Source: Taxawa tesnikishii (nom. ined.)
Lineage: Eukaryota > Ascomycota > Dothideomycetes > Dothideales
Direction of reading: 5' to 3'
Length of the DNA stretch: 64,000 nucleotides
Assembly: GCA_030247885.1 (NCBI GenBank)
Contig: JAPDRO010000003.1
Coordinates: forward strand, 744,001 to 808,000
The notes beneath the pieces are model-generated. The model ran no database searches. It was not told the DNA's origin and worked only from the letters and a program-made list of their open reading frames with translations. Both the position numbers and the translations under genes were made by a program. This document shows, piece by piece, positions 11,044-21,653 of the stretch (the stretch's first letter is position 1; every line of letters begins with the position of its first letter).

Positions 11044-12191
11044 ATGAGTCCTCTTCGACCTCCGTCCCGCAGTCCGCGACGGACTCTTCCACAACGACAG
11101 AGTCTCTCGGTCATTATGGAGAATCAAGACTCTGTTGTGGAGCAGAGGTCGAACCATTGGACCAGTATAACCGCAAGACCATGGTCTTTGAAGAGTTGGA
11201 CACCGTCATCGTTGGGTGGACCAGATGCAATGCCTCCGCCATATTCGAGACACGACGTCTGGGCGCGGGAACACCCTGTGGAAGAGACCATTGAGAACGA
11301 AAAACTAGCCGCGCTGCGGCGTAACAAACACATTACGAAGCGTGGAGGATGGCGGAGGTTGCTGTTCGTTCTCGTTTGCGCATTCATAATCATCGTCGCG
11401 CTCGCCATCGGTTTGGGTGTTGGTTTGTCGCGGAAACACAAGGCCGTCGATGCGAGTTCATCTTCGGACGCCTCAGATACTGCGGGACAGACGACGCCTC
11501 AACTCGCTCCTGTGCTGTCGTTTCCCTTAGGCGAATACAGCATCATCACTGCTCTATCTAGTGTGCAGACAAACTGTACATCCAACCCCTCCACATGGCG
11601 CTGCTACCCCTACAGCACCTTTGATGCCTCATCTCCATCCAACAGCATGGCAACCTTCAACTGGGTCATCAGCAACACCTCCTCCGTCTACTTTACGAAC
11701 GACACCCTCACTGCTACCGACTCCTTAAGTGAACCAACCAATCTCACCGTCTCCAGTACTGCGAATCCCTTCAGCATCACCTTTTCCGGTCTCCCTCTGG
11801 TATACATTAACAACAATTCGAATCCACGCTTTGTGTTCTCCTTCACAGGTTCAAAAACACTATCCCTACGACCGCGCTTACGAGCACCAATACCGCAAGC
11901 GAGTGCTTTTTCAACCAAACATCTTTCACGGGTACGCTATATCTCTCCTCATCCGTGAACAATCCGGTGAAAGATTACCCTTCCGGTGCGTTGGCCAGCT
12001 CGACTGGAGTGGGTGGATACACACCTTGGCCATATGCGGTACAGATTCAGCAGACGAGTCCTGGAGGCCAGGACGTGCCTGCATGTTACGAGACGATAAA
12101 TGGGAATGTAGGCGCGAGGATCGAAGACGCCCTTGAGCCACAGTCGGTGGAGGACATGTGCCTTTGCGACTACAAGAATTATGGGTTTTGA
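11044..12191 (+). CDS. Single-pass type II membrane protein with Ser/Thr-rich, Cys-containing extracellular domain
   Basis: About 382 residues start at the ATG at 11044 (MSPLRPPSRSP); a second in-frame ATG at 11116 (MENQDSVVEQ) is possible. A basic stop-transfer region precedes one strong hydrophobic helix near residues 105-130 (LLFVLVCAFIIIVALAIGLG), so the long C-terminal part is probably outside the cell. That domain is rich in Ser, Thr and Asn glycosylation sequons and has CTSNPSTWRCYPY, ECFFNQTSF and a C-terminal CLCDYKNYGF. From memory this resembles a conserved, uncharacterised ascomycete family. One frame break near 11848 has the one-base-loss polarity; the following frame (KNTIPTTALTSTNTASECFF) continues the domain to 12191. 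Confidence 0.75.
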
Positions 12192-13759
12192 AGTGATGAG
12201 CTGGATGGTATGGTGACATGTTGTTTGTCGGTTTGACATGAGAGCAGTTGGATGACGAGTAATGTGACATAGATTCTTTGGCGTATGGAGCAAACGAGCT
12301 TGGGCATGTTTGGCTGGGAGTTGCCTGGGTATGATACCATTACGAATCACTGGAGGCACTGCTATTGCTTATGGTAACCAGAATCAGGAATTTACTGCAT
12401 CACCTCGTCCCCAAGGTCTACAAAGCCGTCTTCAACCTACCGTGTTTTCTTCGTTATCTCGCTCTTGTCTCTCCGGCGTTGCGATGCACGACGTGTATCC
12501 TAATCTGAAGCAGGAAGTTGAACAGAACGCCAGACAGCATTGTTCACCTTTACGCGACCGCAACAGACTCTTCACTCGCTGCACGCGATTGCGTCTCATT
12601 TTCTCCTCGATAGACACGACGCCGTTGGCTTCTTGTACCGCTCTGCTCTGCGCATTCAATGAAACCACACGTGCGTAACCAGGTTTCGGCTCGCCAAAGC
12701 GAAGAAAGAAGCCGTGATGTGGGCTATGTGGTTTTCAGAATCACGGAAAGTGTGCACAGATGAGTCAGATAGCTGAGGTATGCTAACTAATATTCAATCC
12801 GCCACACCTGTTGTGCAATTTTCCTCTTTTGAACTGATTCGCGCGCTTAGGCCACCCATCCAACCTCATAAGCCACACGTCGCCCACGAAACGAATCGTT
12901 GGTCTACAGCCGCACGTGTATATAGCACCTCGCTGCAAGACCCTTACAAGTGACGTATGCTTACGATGTTTCCCGCCGAGGATCCAACTTCGGTCATCGA
13001 GTCTTGTCAACAAGTCTGCTGTGTTGATTCGCCCCGTTTTTCTAGACCACTTTCGCACGATTGGCCCCATCTAAACAGCGGCACACTCGGCCATGAACAT
13101 CCTGAAAGCCACAGTTCGCTCAAGCAGACACACAACTTGCAACCTAAGGCAGGCATTTGGGGCTAAAACCTATGAACTTAGATATGAATGCAGGAACCTA
13201 AACTAACATCACCGGACTCTACAAAAGTGGCCAATCTGAAGGGTGAGATGTTCGAACCACAATTTCAGCTAGGGGCTGTGTTCGTCAGGCGTAAAAGATT
13301 GGGGAAAGTGGATTAAAAGCCTTTGACGTCTCAATCGTCCTGTATGAGTCGTCCAGCTCGGCGAATTGTAACTGGAACATGAGTTAAAACATCTGCGCCG
13401 GGCATATATGTGGTCAAGTTTGAACAGATATTCTCAATACATACATGGGAGGATCCGCTCCACGTGAGGTATGACAACATCAACAACCCGGCGCATGCAG
13501 CTGAGCATCAACGTCCAGTTCCAGCAGATGCAAATGTCATAAACACATCCGTCACTACCAGTGTCCACCCTTTCCTTTGGGACCAGCGGATCCGTTGATG
13601 CTTGACACTCCCGATCACTGCAGACCGTGAGGAAGCAAAGACAACATCATCTTCAGGCAAACAGTGTAGTACAACCCGGGCTGCCGTCGGCTGCTCTTGC
13701 ACCGGGCTCCAGAGATCCGAGTGCCCTCGAATCGGTACAGCAAGGGGATGGAACACGAG
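12192..13759. other. Intergenic region without recognisable genes
   Basis: About 1.6 kb of unique-looking, non-repetitive sequence. Open frames on both strands lack family motifs. The right part may include degraded 3' sequence of the GH5 relic, but I could not align it. Confidence 0.5.
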
Positions 13760-14427
13760 GGGTGTAGGCATTTCGTGGGGTTCATTCATGATGCCGAAGA
13801 TGACCTACTTCACGATCAGCGGTCGTCCTGGGGTATTAACACGTTGCCAATCTCATGCCCACCTTCTCGTTTTGCACATAGCGGGAGGCGAGCTCATGCC
13901 AGAACATCTGAAATTGTGCTGTAGTCGCGGCAGCAGGGTCGCTTGTGTTGCCGATCACGGAACCGGTCAGTGGTTGCTGAGATGGGTCATTGTATCTCAT
14001 ATAGTTGTGCGGGTCGAGAATGCAATAGGCGCCCTTGGTCTGAGTGATGTATTCGACCGCGTCGTTGCATTAGCCAAAGTACGTCTCGTTGAAACGCGAG
14101 CCGAGTCCATATTCAGTAGGGCACATGCGCCCAAGCAGGAAGGCGACATGGAAGAGATTCACCTGGTAAGATATCAGCCTTCTGCGATACACTGCAATCT
14201 TGGATATGCTGGTCGTTTAGTTAAGCCTTGGTTCACAGAGGTATCGACGTTGGTCTTGTTGATAGATGCATAGTCCACGCCGAATCGGCCAGGCAATCTT
14301 GTGCCGTTGATTGCATCGTTGGACCAGACTCCGAACTCACCGCCGCCCTCTCAGCTACTCCATCATAGCAGATCTTTGCCGAGACAGAGGCGACAAACGT
14401 TAGGACCGAGCCTGCTGAGAAACGCAT
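13760..14427 (-). pseudogene. Relic of a glycoside hydrolase family 5 endoglucanase
   Basis: The minus strand begins with a good signal peptide (MRFSAGSVLTFVASVSA) and then, across changing frames, shows GH5 endoglucanase blocks: GEFGVWSNDAINGTRLPG, GVDYASINKTN, GRMCPTEYGLGSRFNETYFG, then NDAVEYITQTKGAYCILDPH, NYMRYNDPSQQPLTGSVIGN, FWHELASRYVQNEK, and the catalytic acid motif IFGIMNEPHEM. There is an in-frame TAA after TYFG, at least one shift between the first and second blocks, and what looks like a remnant intron (GTGGGC to GTAG) before IFGIMNEP. The C-terminal half with the catalytic nucleophile Glu is missing or beyond recognition after 13760. The intact family cleaves internal beta-1,4-glucan bonds outside the cell. 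Unlike the other broken frames here, this is a true pseudogene. Confidence 0.82.
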
Positions 14428-14667
14428 CTTTGCTAGAGTGTATAGTTGAGCGGCTCATCAATTGAAGGACGACTGCTTTGCGGGTAAGTACATGTGAGAG
14501 TTGCCTCCTCGATAAATCCATTCCCAATTTGATGCGGAGTATGCATAGTGGGTCGATGCATCCTGCACCTGCAGCATGGGGTCGTAATTCTATGGTATCA
14601 GCCCAATTAATTCAAGCCAACGCCTGACGCTGTTCGCTTCATCCCCAAGCCCGGTTCGTAAATCGTG

Positions 14668-17030
14668 TCATATCTGAATAGCACTGTTCCTCCGTTCGAT
14701 TTCTTCAACACTGAAGCCAAACACGAGTCGGTATAGGTCCCGCATCCATGCCCATTGTTCGTTTCTGCCTAGCCATTTGACGGCTTTGCCCACTTCTACA
14801 GAAGTGAGCCGTCTGCTCGGTATGTTGCCCGCTGCGCGCAGCGACTGATCAGAGGCGACGAGTTTCTTGTAACTATCAAGTAGCTGTGTTTGCCACGGCT
14901 GGCTGCCAAATGCATTGGCAGGCAGTGCTTTTACGAAAGCCGGCAGCGTCTGTGCAGAAGCACGCACAAACCCGGCATTCATTGCTGCCTTGAGGATGAG
15001 ACACCGCAGGCGAAGCAAGTATGCGTCTTGAGAACCGGCGGTCGCAGTGGACGAGGTGCGCTGAGAAGATGCAGATTCAGAGTAGCCGCTAAGTGTCGAG
15101 GCATTACTGGACCATCGCTCATGATGGTGACTGCCGCCTCTCGTGCTTCCGCTGCTGCTTGCGGGTCCAAGCACAAGAATGTTCGGCACGCTGACTGAGT
15201 CCGGTGACGATGCAGCGGTGGTGTCGTCGAATATGGTCGTAGGTGTTTCTGGCGGCAAGGATGGTGCATCGTGATACGAACTGTTGCTCATGCTTGATGA
15301 TCGTCCATCCGATTGTAAGATATGAGATTGGGTCTGTGAGGAGAAAGACGTCTGGCTAGGCCGCGGCGTGCCCCTCTCTGGTCTGACTTGCGTCCATCCT
15401 TCCCTGAACAAATCGCAGAGATCCCAACAAGCTTGAACAGCAGATCCAAGAAGTTCTTCGTCAGGCATCCTGGATTCCCGTGCCGCCTGGCGGAGGTTGA
15501 AAAGCATTTCCGCGAGCGCCCAGCAGGCCCGCAGCAAAGAATCTGTCTCTTGAGGCAATGACGTCCGTTGCTTCATCAACCGGTGACACAAGGTTATGTA
15601 GAAATCCAGAGTTCTTTCTTGAAACTCCTCTGGCAAATTGCGGTCATGGGTGTTGTAGAGGTGGTTGTTGAGTTCGAAGCTGACTCGCAATACTGAGTCG
15701 GAAACCTCATCTCCACGTTGACGGGCTTCGAACAATGCCTGGCAAAAACTCCGGCACAGTTCCAATGTCTGCTTTGCGTGGGAACCTGGCTCATCCCTAG
15801 ACTCGTAGAGTTGCTTGCACAGTTGCCAACAGGTGCGCCAAGCATGCTCTTGCACGTTAGCTTTGCCGCCATGTGTGAAAACTCGTTGGCGGTGTATGGA
15901 GCTGAGATTAGCCAGAGTGTTGCACAGAGTCCAGCACTCGCCGAGAGCAGTGTTGAGAGCCTTTATCTCCATCTCGCCGTTGTTGATGTTCTGCATGGCT
16001 TGACCAAAGGCTGCGTCTCCGACCAAACCCGCCGTATCAGGTCCGTCGTCCTCGTCATCAGATCTAATGTCGAAGGCCTCTGGAATATCTAACATTCACG
16101 TCAGTACGACGTGGCAAAGTCTAGCACAGCACAGCACATACCTTCGAGACTTGAGGTTCTTCTAGAACGGCGTTTCCATTCCTCTTCGGCTTCTTGGCGC
16201 GTTTGTGCCCGGGGTGTGGGCCTGTCCATACTTGGCGCGGAGGGCACGTCTGTGTTGATAGGGGACGTTACAGAAAGCCTCTATCCTTTGTGTAAGTAAT
16301 TGCAGACAAGGTAGAATCTGAAAGTCATTCTTGCCTTGTCCTCCGGACCTCGGGCTGCATCTGGTGTACTCGGCGAAACCACAGTATCGTCTGAATGATC
16401 AGTAGGAGACGCTGCCTCCCGTGTCGTTTCTAAAGGCAGGCTATGCCGGTCCTTGTGGTCCGTTAGTTGTGCAGCAAGACAATATAGCACTGTTTCCTAC
16501 AAATTGCTTGAAGCCTGACGGAGCAAATATCACTGACTGCGGTCCGTCGTCCAAACCAGACCGCACCCGAGGAGGAAGTTTGGTCTCAATTTTCGCCAGC
16601 TACAGCGGAGTATCCATTAACCGCAGGATTCTTTCTTCTCCATCCTGAGCAACACGACTTACGCTCTCAGGGCTATTATCCGTGTTTGATCCGCTTGCTG
16701 GATCTACTTGATCCTCGTTTACGCCTGGTGTGTCTTCTTGCGCGTCCTCCTCTATTTCTGTGCTCTCAGTGCCATTGGAGTCCGTCGGTGATGGATCGAT
16801 ATATTGAGGATAAGGAGAAGGTGGAGGAGCCAGGCTGTCGGAAGGGCCGGAAGACCTGTAGTGTAGACATGAGCATCGCCCTCCGTCATATCAGCGGGTT
16901 GAACGTACCTGTTTGATGCCGGGAAGTTGGATCTAAACGGCGCAGGTGAACTGGGAGAGTTTGAATAAGGCGAGAAAGCCGATACCAGCCCACCTGTTGG
17001 CGAAGGCATGAGGGGAGACTTCAGAGCCAT
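14668..17030 (-). CDS. Conserved fungal protein of unknown function (six exons)
   Basis: Six exons (17030-16909, 16855-16663, 16599-16501, 16451-16335, 16280-16142, 16088-14668) join in frame to 696 residues with no break. The N-terminal 160 residues are Ser/Pro-rich (MALKSPLMPSPTGGLVSAFS, then APPPSPYPQYIDPSPTDS). From about residue 225 the last exon encodes a helical repeat-like region rich in Trp, Cys and Leu (ALGECWTLCNTLANLSS, TCWQLCKQLYESRDE, ACWALAEMLFNLRQA, ACWDLCDLFREGW), a Ser-rich linker, and a C-terminal domain (CLILKAAMNAGF, WLGRNEQWAWMRDLYRLVFG). It resembles a conserved ascomycete DUF family from memory. The fourth intron appears to use a GC donor (AAG|GCAAGA). The third intron is chosen for its CTAAC branch site. 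Confidence 0.75.
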
Positions 17031-18101
17031 TGCCTGAGTTGAGAGAGGAGGAAATAGTCCAACGAGTGTGTGGCCGACTGGAAACGATAGCACTGTGCCC
17101 TGCAGATGTTGGCTTTTAGTCGCAATGAGTGGCCGTGACGCGCGGATAACAGGTCGGCGCCTTGTGGCACAGAAGCATGTACAACGACTATCTCATTGCA
17201 CCTTGAGGGGAGTGAGGGGCTCGGGAGATCAACTCCCCAACTGAACCGGATGCTTCAGAGGACGAACAGTAAGATGGCAGAGGGTGAAAGTGAGAAAGCG
17301 CACGATCAAGCCTACGAAGAAGAGGTTTCTGCGATACTATTAATGCTGATGAGTACGACCTCAATCAGGACGAAGCGTGGAAGTTTTCTCGTCCAAAAGA
17401 GCAACCTACAGGGCCACGCGATGGAGCATTATGCATGTTGGTGATGAAGGGCAACCATGCGTGCTGATTGGTCGTTGCGGCAAGTTAAGCGCTGAGGCTG
17501 CAGGTGCTTGGAGCTGGGAAGGGGATCCTTCGTGCACGCTGGCATGGTGAGATACGTTCACTTACTCACCGGTCGGTTTGCAGCAGTGTCGGCGAAAGCG
17601 GTCCTACCGCACTTACATGTCATATCATGCGATCCAGCTACGGTGTTGTGTTATATCTGCAAGCTGTGGATGTCTGCAACAACGCTGTCTCGCCATTTGA
17701 TGTCGGGTGTCGGTGTAGAAGTGTGAGGCTCTTGGCCGGCGCCGATTGTCGTCGTTCGCATGAACTTAGTCAGGGTGCGCTTCCGTCCTGTCGGATACCG
17801 CGGGGAACAACGCACTACACGTGTTCTCGGTAGATGCAAACATACACAGGTGCAGGCCTAAAGACATGCAACTTCATTAAAGGGCACACGTAGGCGTGGG
17901 CCGGTGCTGTCACCGCGAAATAGCGTACCTGTGGCTGAATGAGTAACGTAGCCGAATCATTTCGCATAAGCGTTCTCGCCTCGGAATGCGGAAAGAGCCC
18001 GGCTGCTGAGCTTCTTCCGACTGCACCTCTTCGACGCGCACTTTTCACTAAGCATCGCATACATACATTTGGATACCCTAGCTCGGCCACAGATTGCGAA
18101 T
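17031..18101. other. Divergent intergenic region
   Basis: This 1.07 kb spacer lies between the six-exon gene (-) and the Clr5-domain gene (+). It is unique sequence with no recognisable RNA gene or repeat. Confidence 0.5.
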
Positions 18102-20198
18102 ATGTATTGCTGGGACGATAAGAAAGATGTCTGCTACCAAATGTATGTCGAGGAGAAGAAAACCTTGGACGAGATAATGGACTTCTTCAAGAAGGAGCTC
18201 GACTTTGTGCCTTCGTACGTATTTGCACTTTGACCCGCCTGGTCCACAGTAGTGATACCAGCATTCGCTGACCTCTTGACAGCAAACGTGCATTTCAGAC
18301 ACAGTTCAAGGTCTGTTAGTCCCTATTTACCCGTCGCTGCATGTTCGCTCAGGCGTAATCGTGCTCCATGCTCCTAAATCCGAGCCGCCTTGTTAGACCT
18401 GTCAGCAGACTAACACCTTTCCGTTGCAGCGATGGGAATTTCCGAGCAAACAAAACCCAGCTCATCGCAATGAAGCACTGGTGATGCGCACGAGGGAGCT
18501 GTGGCAAAGGAACACTCCTCAGAAGGACATGGTTCCTATCCTCAGAAGCGAGGGTTTCGACGTTTCGGAACGGGAGCTTATGAGACTTCGCTCGAAGCAC
18601 AAGTTGCTCCTGAGGGCCAAAAATGCTGCTCGACCTGAATCACTTGCGCAGCCTCTGGCCTTATCACCAGAACCGCCGAGCCGTGGTGTAAACGAGGAAG
18701 GTATTGATGGTTCCTTTTCTGCCACCGGTAGCGCTACTGAACAGCCAGTGCAAGTAAATACAACCACCAGCACACAAGGCAAGCTCACTGCGGAGGCATA
18801 GCGACTACACGGCTGACACTGTGCAGTCTTGCCACCAGAAGTCCGCCAGAAGCGTAAAGAAATTCTGGACAGGCTGCAACAGGATAGCGATGAAAGGCTT
18901 GTGTCACGCAAACGCCGCCGTCGTACGAAAGGGTGGGCACACATGGGGCCGGATCCTCCTGGACCCCCTCGTTTCCCTTCCGAGACGACATTGGGCCAGA
19001 GCCAAACCTACCTCAACCTGGACAAGAAGCTCTACATGGAAATCCGTGACCGGTTTGTGGAGATCTGCCAAGAGGATGGCATTGTCAAGAAAACCCAGTG
19101 CGGGCCTGACAACTGGCAATTGGCGAAGAGCAGATTGGTTCAGGAGTACCCTCATCTTCAGCAACAATTACAGGAGCCAGATCCACAACGTCTCAATCTC
19201 TTGAATCTGTCACTTGATGTCATCTGCACAGATGTCACTAAAAGCTTCGCTCGATGGACCGCACCATGTCACTCGGAGAGGCCAAGAACATCCTTAACAT
19301 CAACCCAGACGAAGGAAGACAGCTACGACAAGACTTTCTCAACCTGTTGGAAGCTAACCACTTCAAGACCAAGGTCGAATCCGGCAACTTCGAGGAGCTC
19401 AAGGCGCGGTGGATGAATGAGACGGGTTTGGCGGCTCGTATCCCGCCTCCAACAGATCCTAATCATCCGACGGCTCAAAAAGCGCTTTCAGTCTACTGCC
19501 GAGATATCATGAAGCGCTGGCGAGATGCACATACGGACAAGGGCCAGACTAAAGCGAAGAGGATGACACCTCCAACGGCTGTTGATACACAATTGGTACC
19601 GGCACCAAACCGTGCGAGACAGAATCAAGTTGCAGTGCAGCGAACCATGCCTGCAACGCTCGTCCCGCAAGGTCAGGTGAACGGTCTGCCCGTGGACCAG
19701 CGGATTGACCCTTCACTCCTGCAAGCAGCAGGTGATCCTTCACATGCGATGAGAAACGTACCGGCGAATCCATACGGTAGCGGTGCGTCTTCTAGTGGTC
19801 AGCGTCACGACCACCAGCATTTGTTTCATGATACAGAACTCCCCAGTATTTCGCCAGCCCTGGAGAGACAAGTGCCAAAATCGATACCAGCCTACTTTCG
19901 ACTAAGCCAGTTCTCTGCAGTCGAGGGTGTTCCTAAATTATGGCTCGGGGTCCTGTCAGCACCGACGGGTGCTGCTCTTCGCGCCGCAGCCCTTGCCTTC
20001 CCCGGTGGTCACGGACACGTGGTTGCGAGGATCGAGGGTCTCGTGACTGCGCCAGATGGGGCTGAGATGCTGTTTCAGATCGACCAAGATGATGAGTTGA
20101 TAGGTTATCTGGCCCACGTCGCAAAGGGAAGGCCACTTTCGTCGTGTTTCTGGAGCCATATCATGGCTGAATCACGACGCCGCTTTGCGGCATTCTAA
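18102..20198 (+). CDS. Clr5-domain protein
   Basis: The N-terminal Clr5 domain is assembled from small exons: 18102-18214, a 28-base exon at 18283-18310, and a third exon starting at 18430. Residues about 10-60 read YVEEKKTLDEIMDFFKKE, then FVPSKRAFQTQFKRWEF, the helix-loop-helix-like signature of this fungal domain. A second, similar region follows (RNTPQKDMVPILRSEGFDVS, ERELMRLRSKHKLLLRAKN), then a basic KRRRRTKGW stretch and a helical C-terminal region (DKKLYMEIRDRFVEIC). A further intron removes the apparent stop at 18799; its donor is uncertain (GAAG|GTATTG near 18700 fits), with the acceptor at GTGCAG before LPPEVRQKRKE. A one-base loss in an AAAA run at 19240-19243 separates the last frame (LRSMDRTMSLGEAKNILN). 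Function is unknown; nuclear and DNA-associated by domain inference. Confidence 0.7.
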
Positions 20199-21653
20199 AT
20201 GCGTGATACGGAGGTATAGGGACCGAATTGCTTGAGCAAGGACTTGACTTGCTTTGATCCCAAAGGGGACGATAGAGAATATCATGATCATCTTAGAAAG
20301 CAGCATAGCTAGCACTCCTCGTCACGACGTACAGCAGATGTGTACTGCATGGACGGCAGGATATCTTGTAGTTAGCACACATTTGACTGCATTCTGTCGA
20401 GCGGTGTTCAACATCTCGCCTTGAGTACCAGATGGTGCCGGCGCTGACTCTGGTGCTGGAGTTGGCGGCTCGGTAGTAGACAAATGCGTGGGAGATTATC
20501 CGTCTGTGGTGAGTCGACGTACGCGAATCGCAGGATGTTCGAATAGAACAACGTCAAACGCGATTCTAATCCGGCGCCAAACAACCTAATCGAACAAGCG
20601 AGTGGACACGGCTGAAACTCAAAAGTCAAATCCGTCCCCTATAAGGAAGGAGTACGGCCGTAGCCGGCGAAGTGCGAAATGTCGGGAGAAGTAGTGGTAG
20701 AAAAAGAAAAAGAAAAAGGAAAAGGGAGGGCGACTCCGGCATTTGATATAGGCGGCGTTGCACGTGCACATGGTGCCGCCCAGGGTTGTCGCAGAGACAG
20801 AGACAGTTTCTGTGAACTCCAGTTGCTCCCACCCCATTGCGATGACTGCTGACGGCAGACGGGCAGAGAATGGATCCGAAGTGAACTGACACGAGCCGCG
20901 TCCGACTGCTTGACTGACTCGACGACAACAATGTCATCTCAGCCCTACAAGCATGGATTCCCTGCCCGGAACCGCTGGCCGGCACGGGCATGGCCGCTAG
21001 CAAAGGTTAAGCTGGCAGACTGTGAAGCTCGCACTACGCGACGACGTCACGATGCTTTTCTTTAGGCGTCGATGACGATCGCCGGTAGGTTGGGATGCCC
21101 GAGTTCGTGGTTCAGCCTTGGCGTATTGGAAGAAGCCAGCCACGAGCCGCAGTCCCCGTATGCTTCCCTGCAGCAGGAGAAAGAAAAGATGTTCACGAAC
21201 CCCGAATCTTGCAAAGGCGCAGGCGCAGGCACATGCACATGCAGTGGGTCCGGAGCGGCTGACTTGGAGAGATTCAACGTGTTTCGCGGCTCCAAGGACA
21301 GACAGCGTTCTGAGCTGTACGCGCCGCGATACATCCACACCCGCACCCGCACGCACACGCACACGCACACGCACACGTAGCCGCTACAGTTAGTCGCTAG
21401 CACACACACTTGCATACCACACTGTCCCCCCCAACTTTCTTTTGCCGAAGACGCTTGTGAAACGAACGAACGGACGGGGATTCCCGAAACTCAACAACGC
21501 CCGCTTCAAACACCTCTCCATACAGTCCATATGTGTGTCTAAGCGCATGTGTTGCCGTCGCACGCCATGCACGATACCCATCTGTCATCCCATCACATCG
21601 ACAACACCCAGACCCTGTCTCTCCTCCGCCTTTTCCAATGACCCGCGCTTCTG
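20199..21653. other. Intergenic region upstream of the histidine kinase
   Basis: This 1.45 kb region contains an A-rich (GAAAAA) tract near 20700-20727 and an AC/CGCAC dinucleotide-like repeat at 21341-21377. No gene is recognised; it presumably contains the kinase promoter and 5' leader. Confidence 0.55.
21341..21377. repeat. CGCACA/CCGCA microsatellite
   Basis: Tandem alternating CA/CG-rich units occur in the non-coding region upstream of the hybrid kinase gene. Confidence 0.75.

Noticed and set aside
13602-14273. Plus-strand open frame of 223 residues
   Set aside because: It is antisense to the GH5 relic and has no domain-like features; the homology lies on the minus strand.
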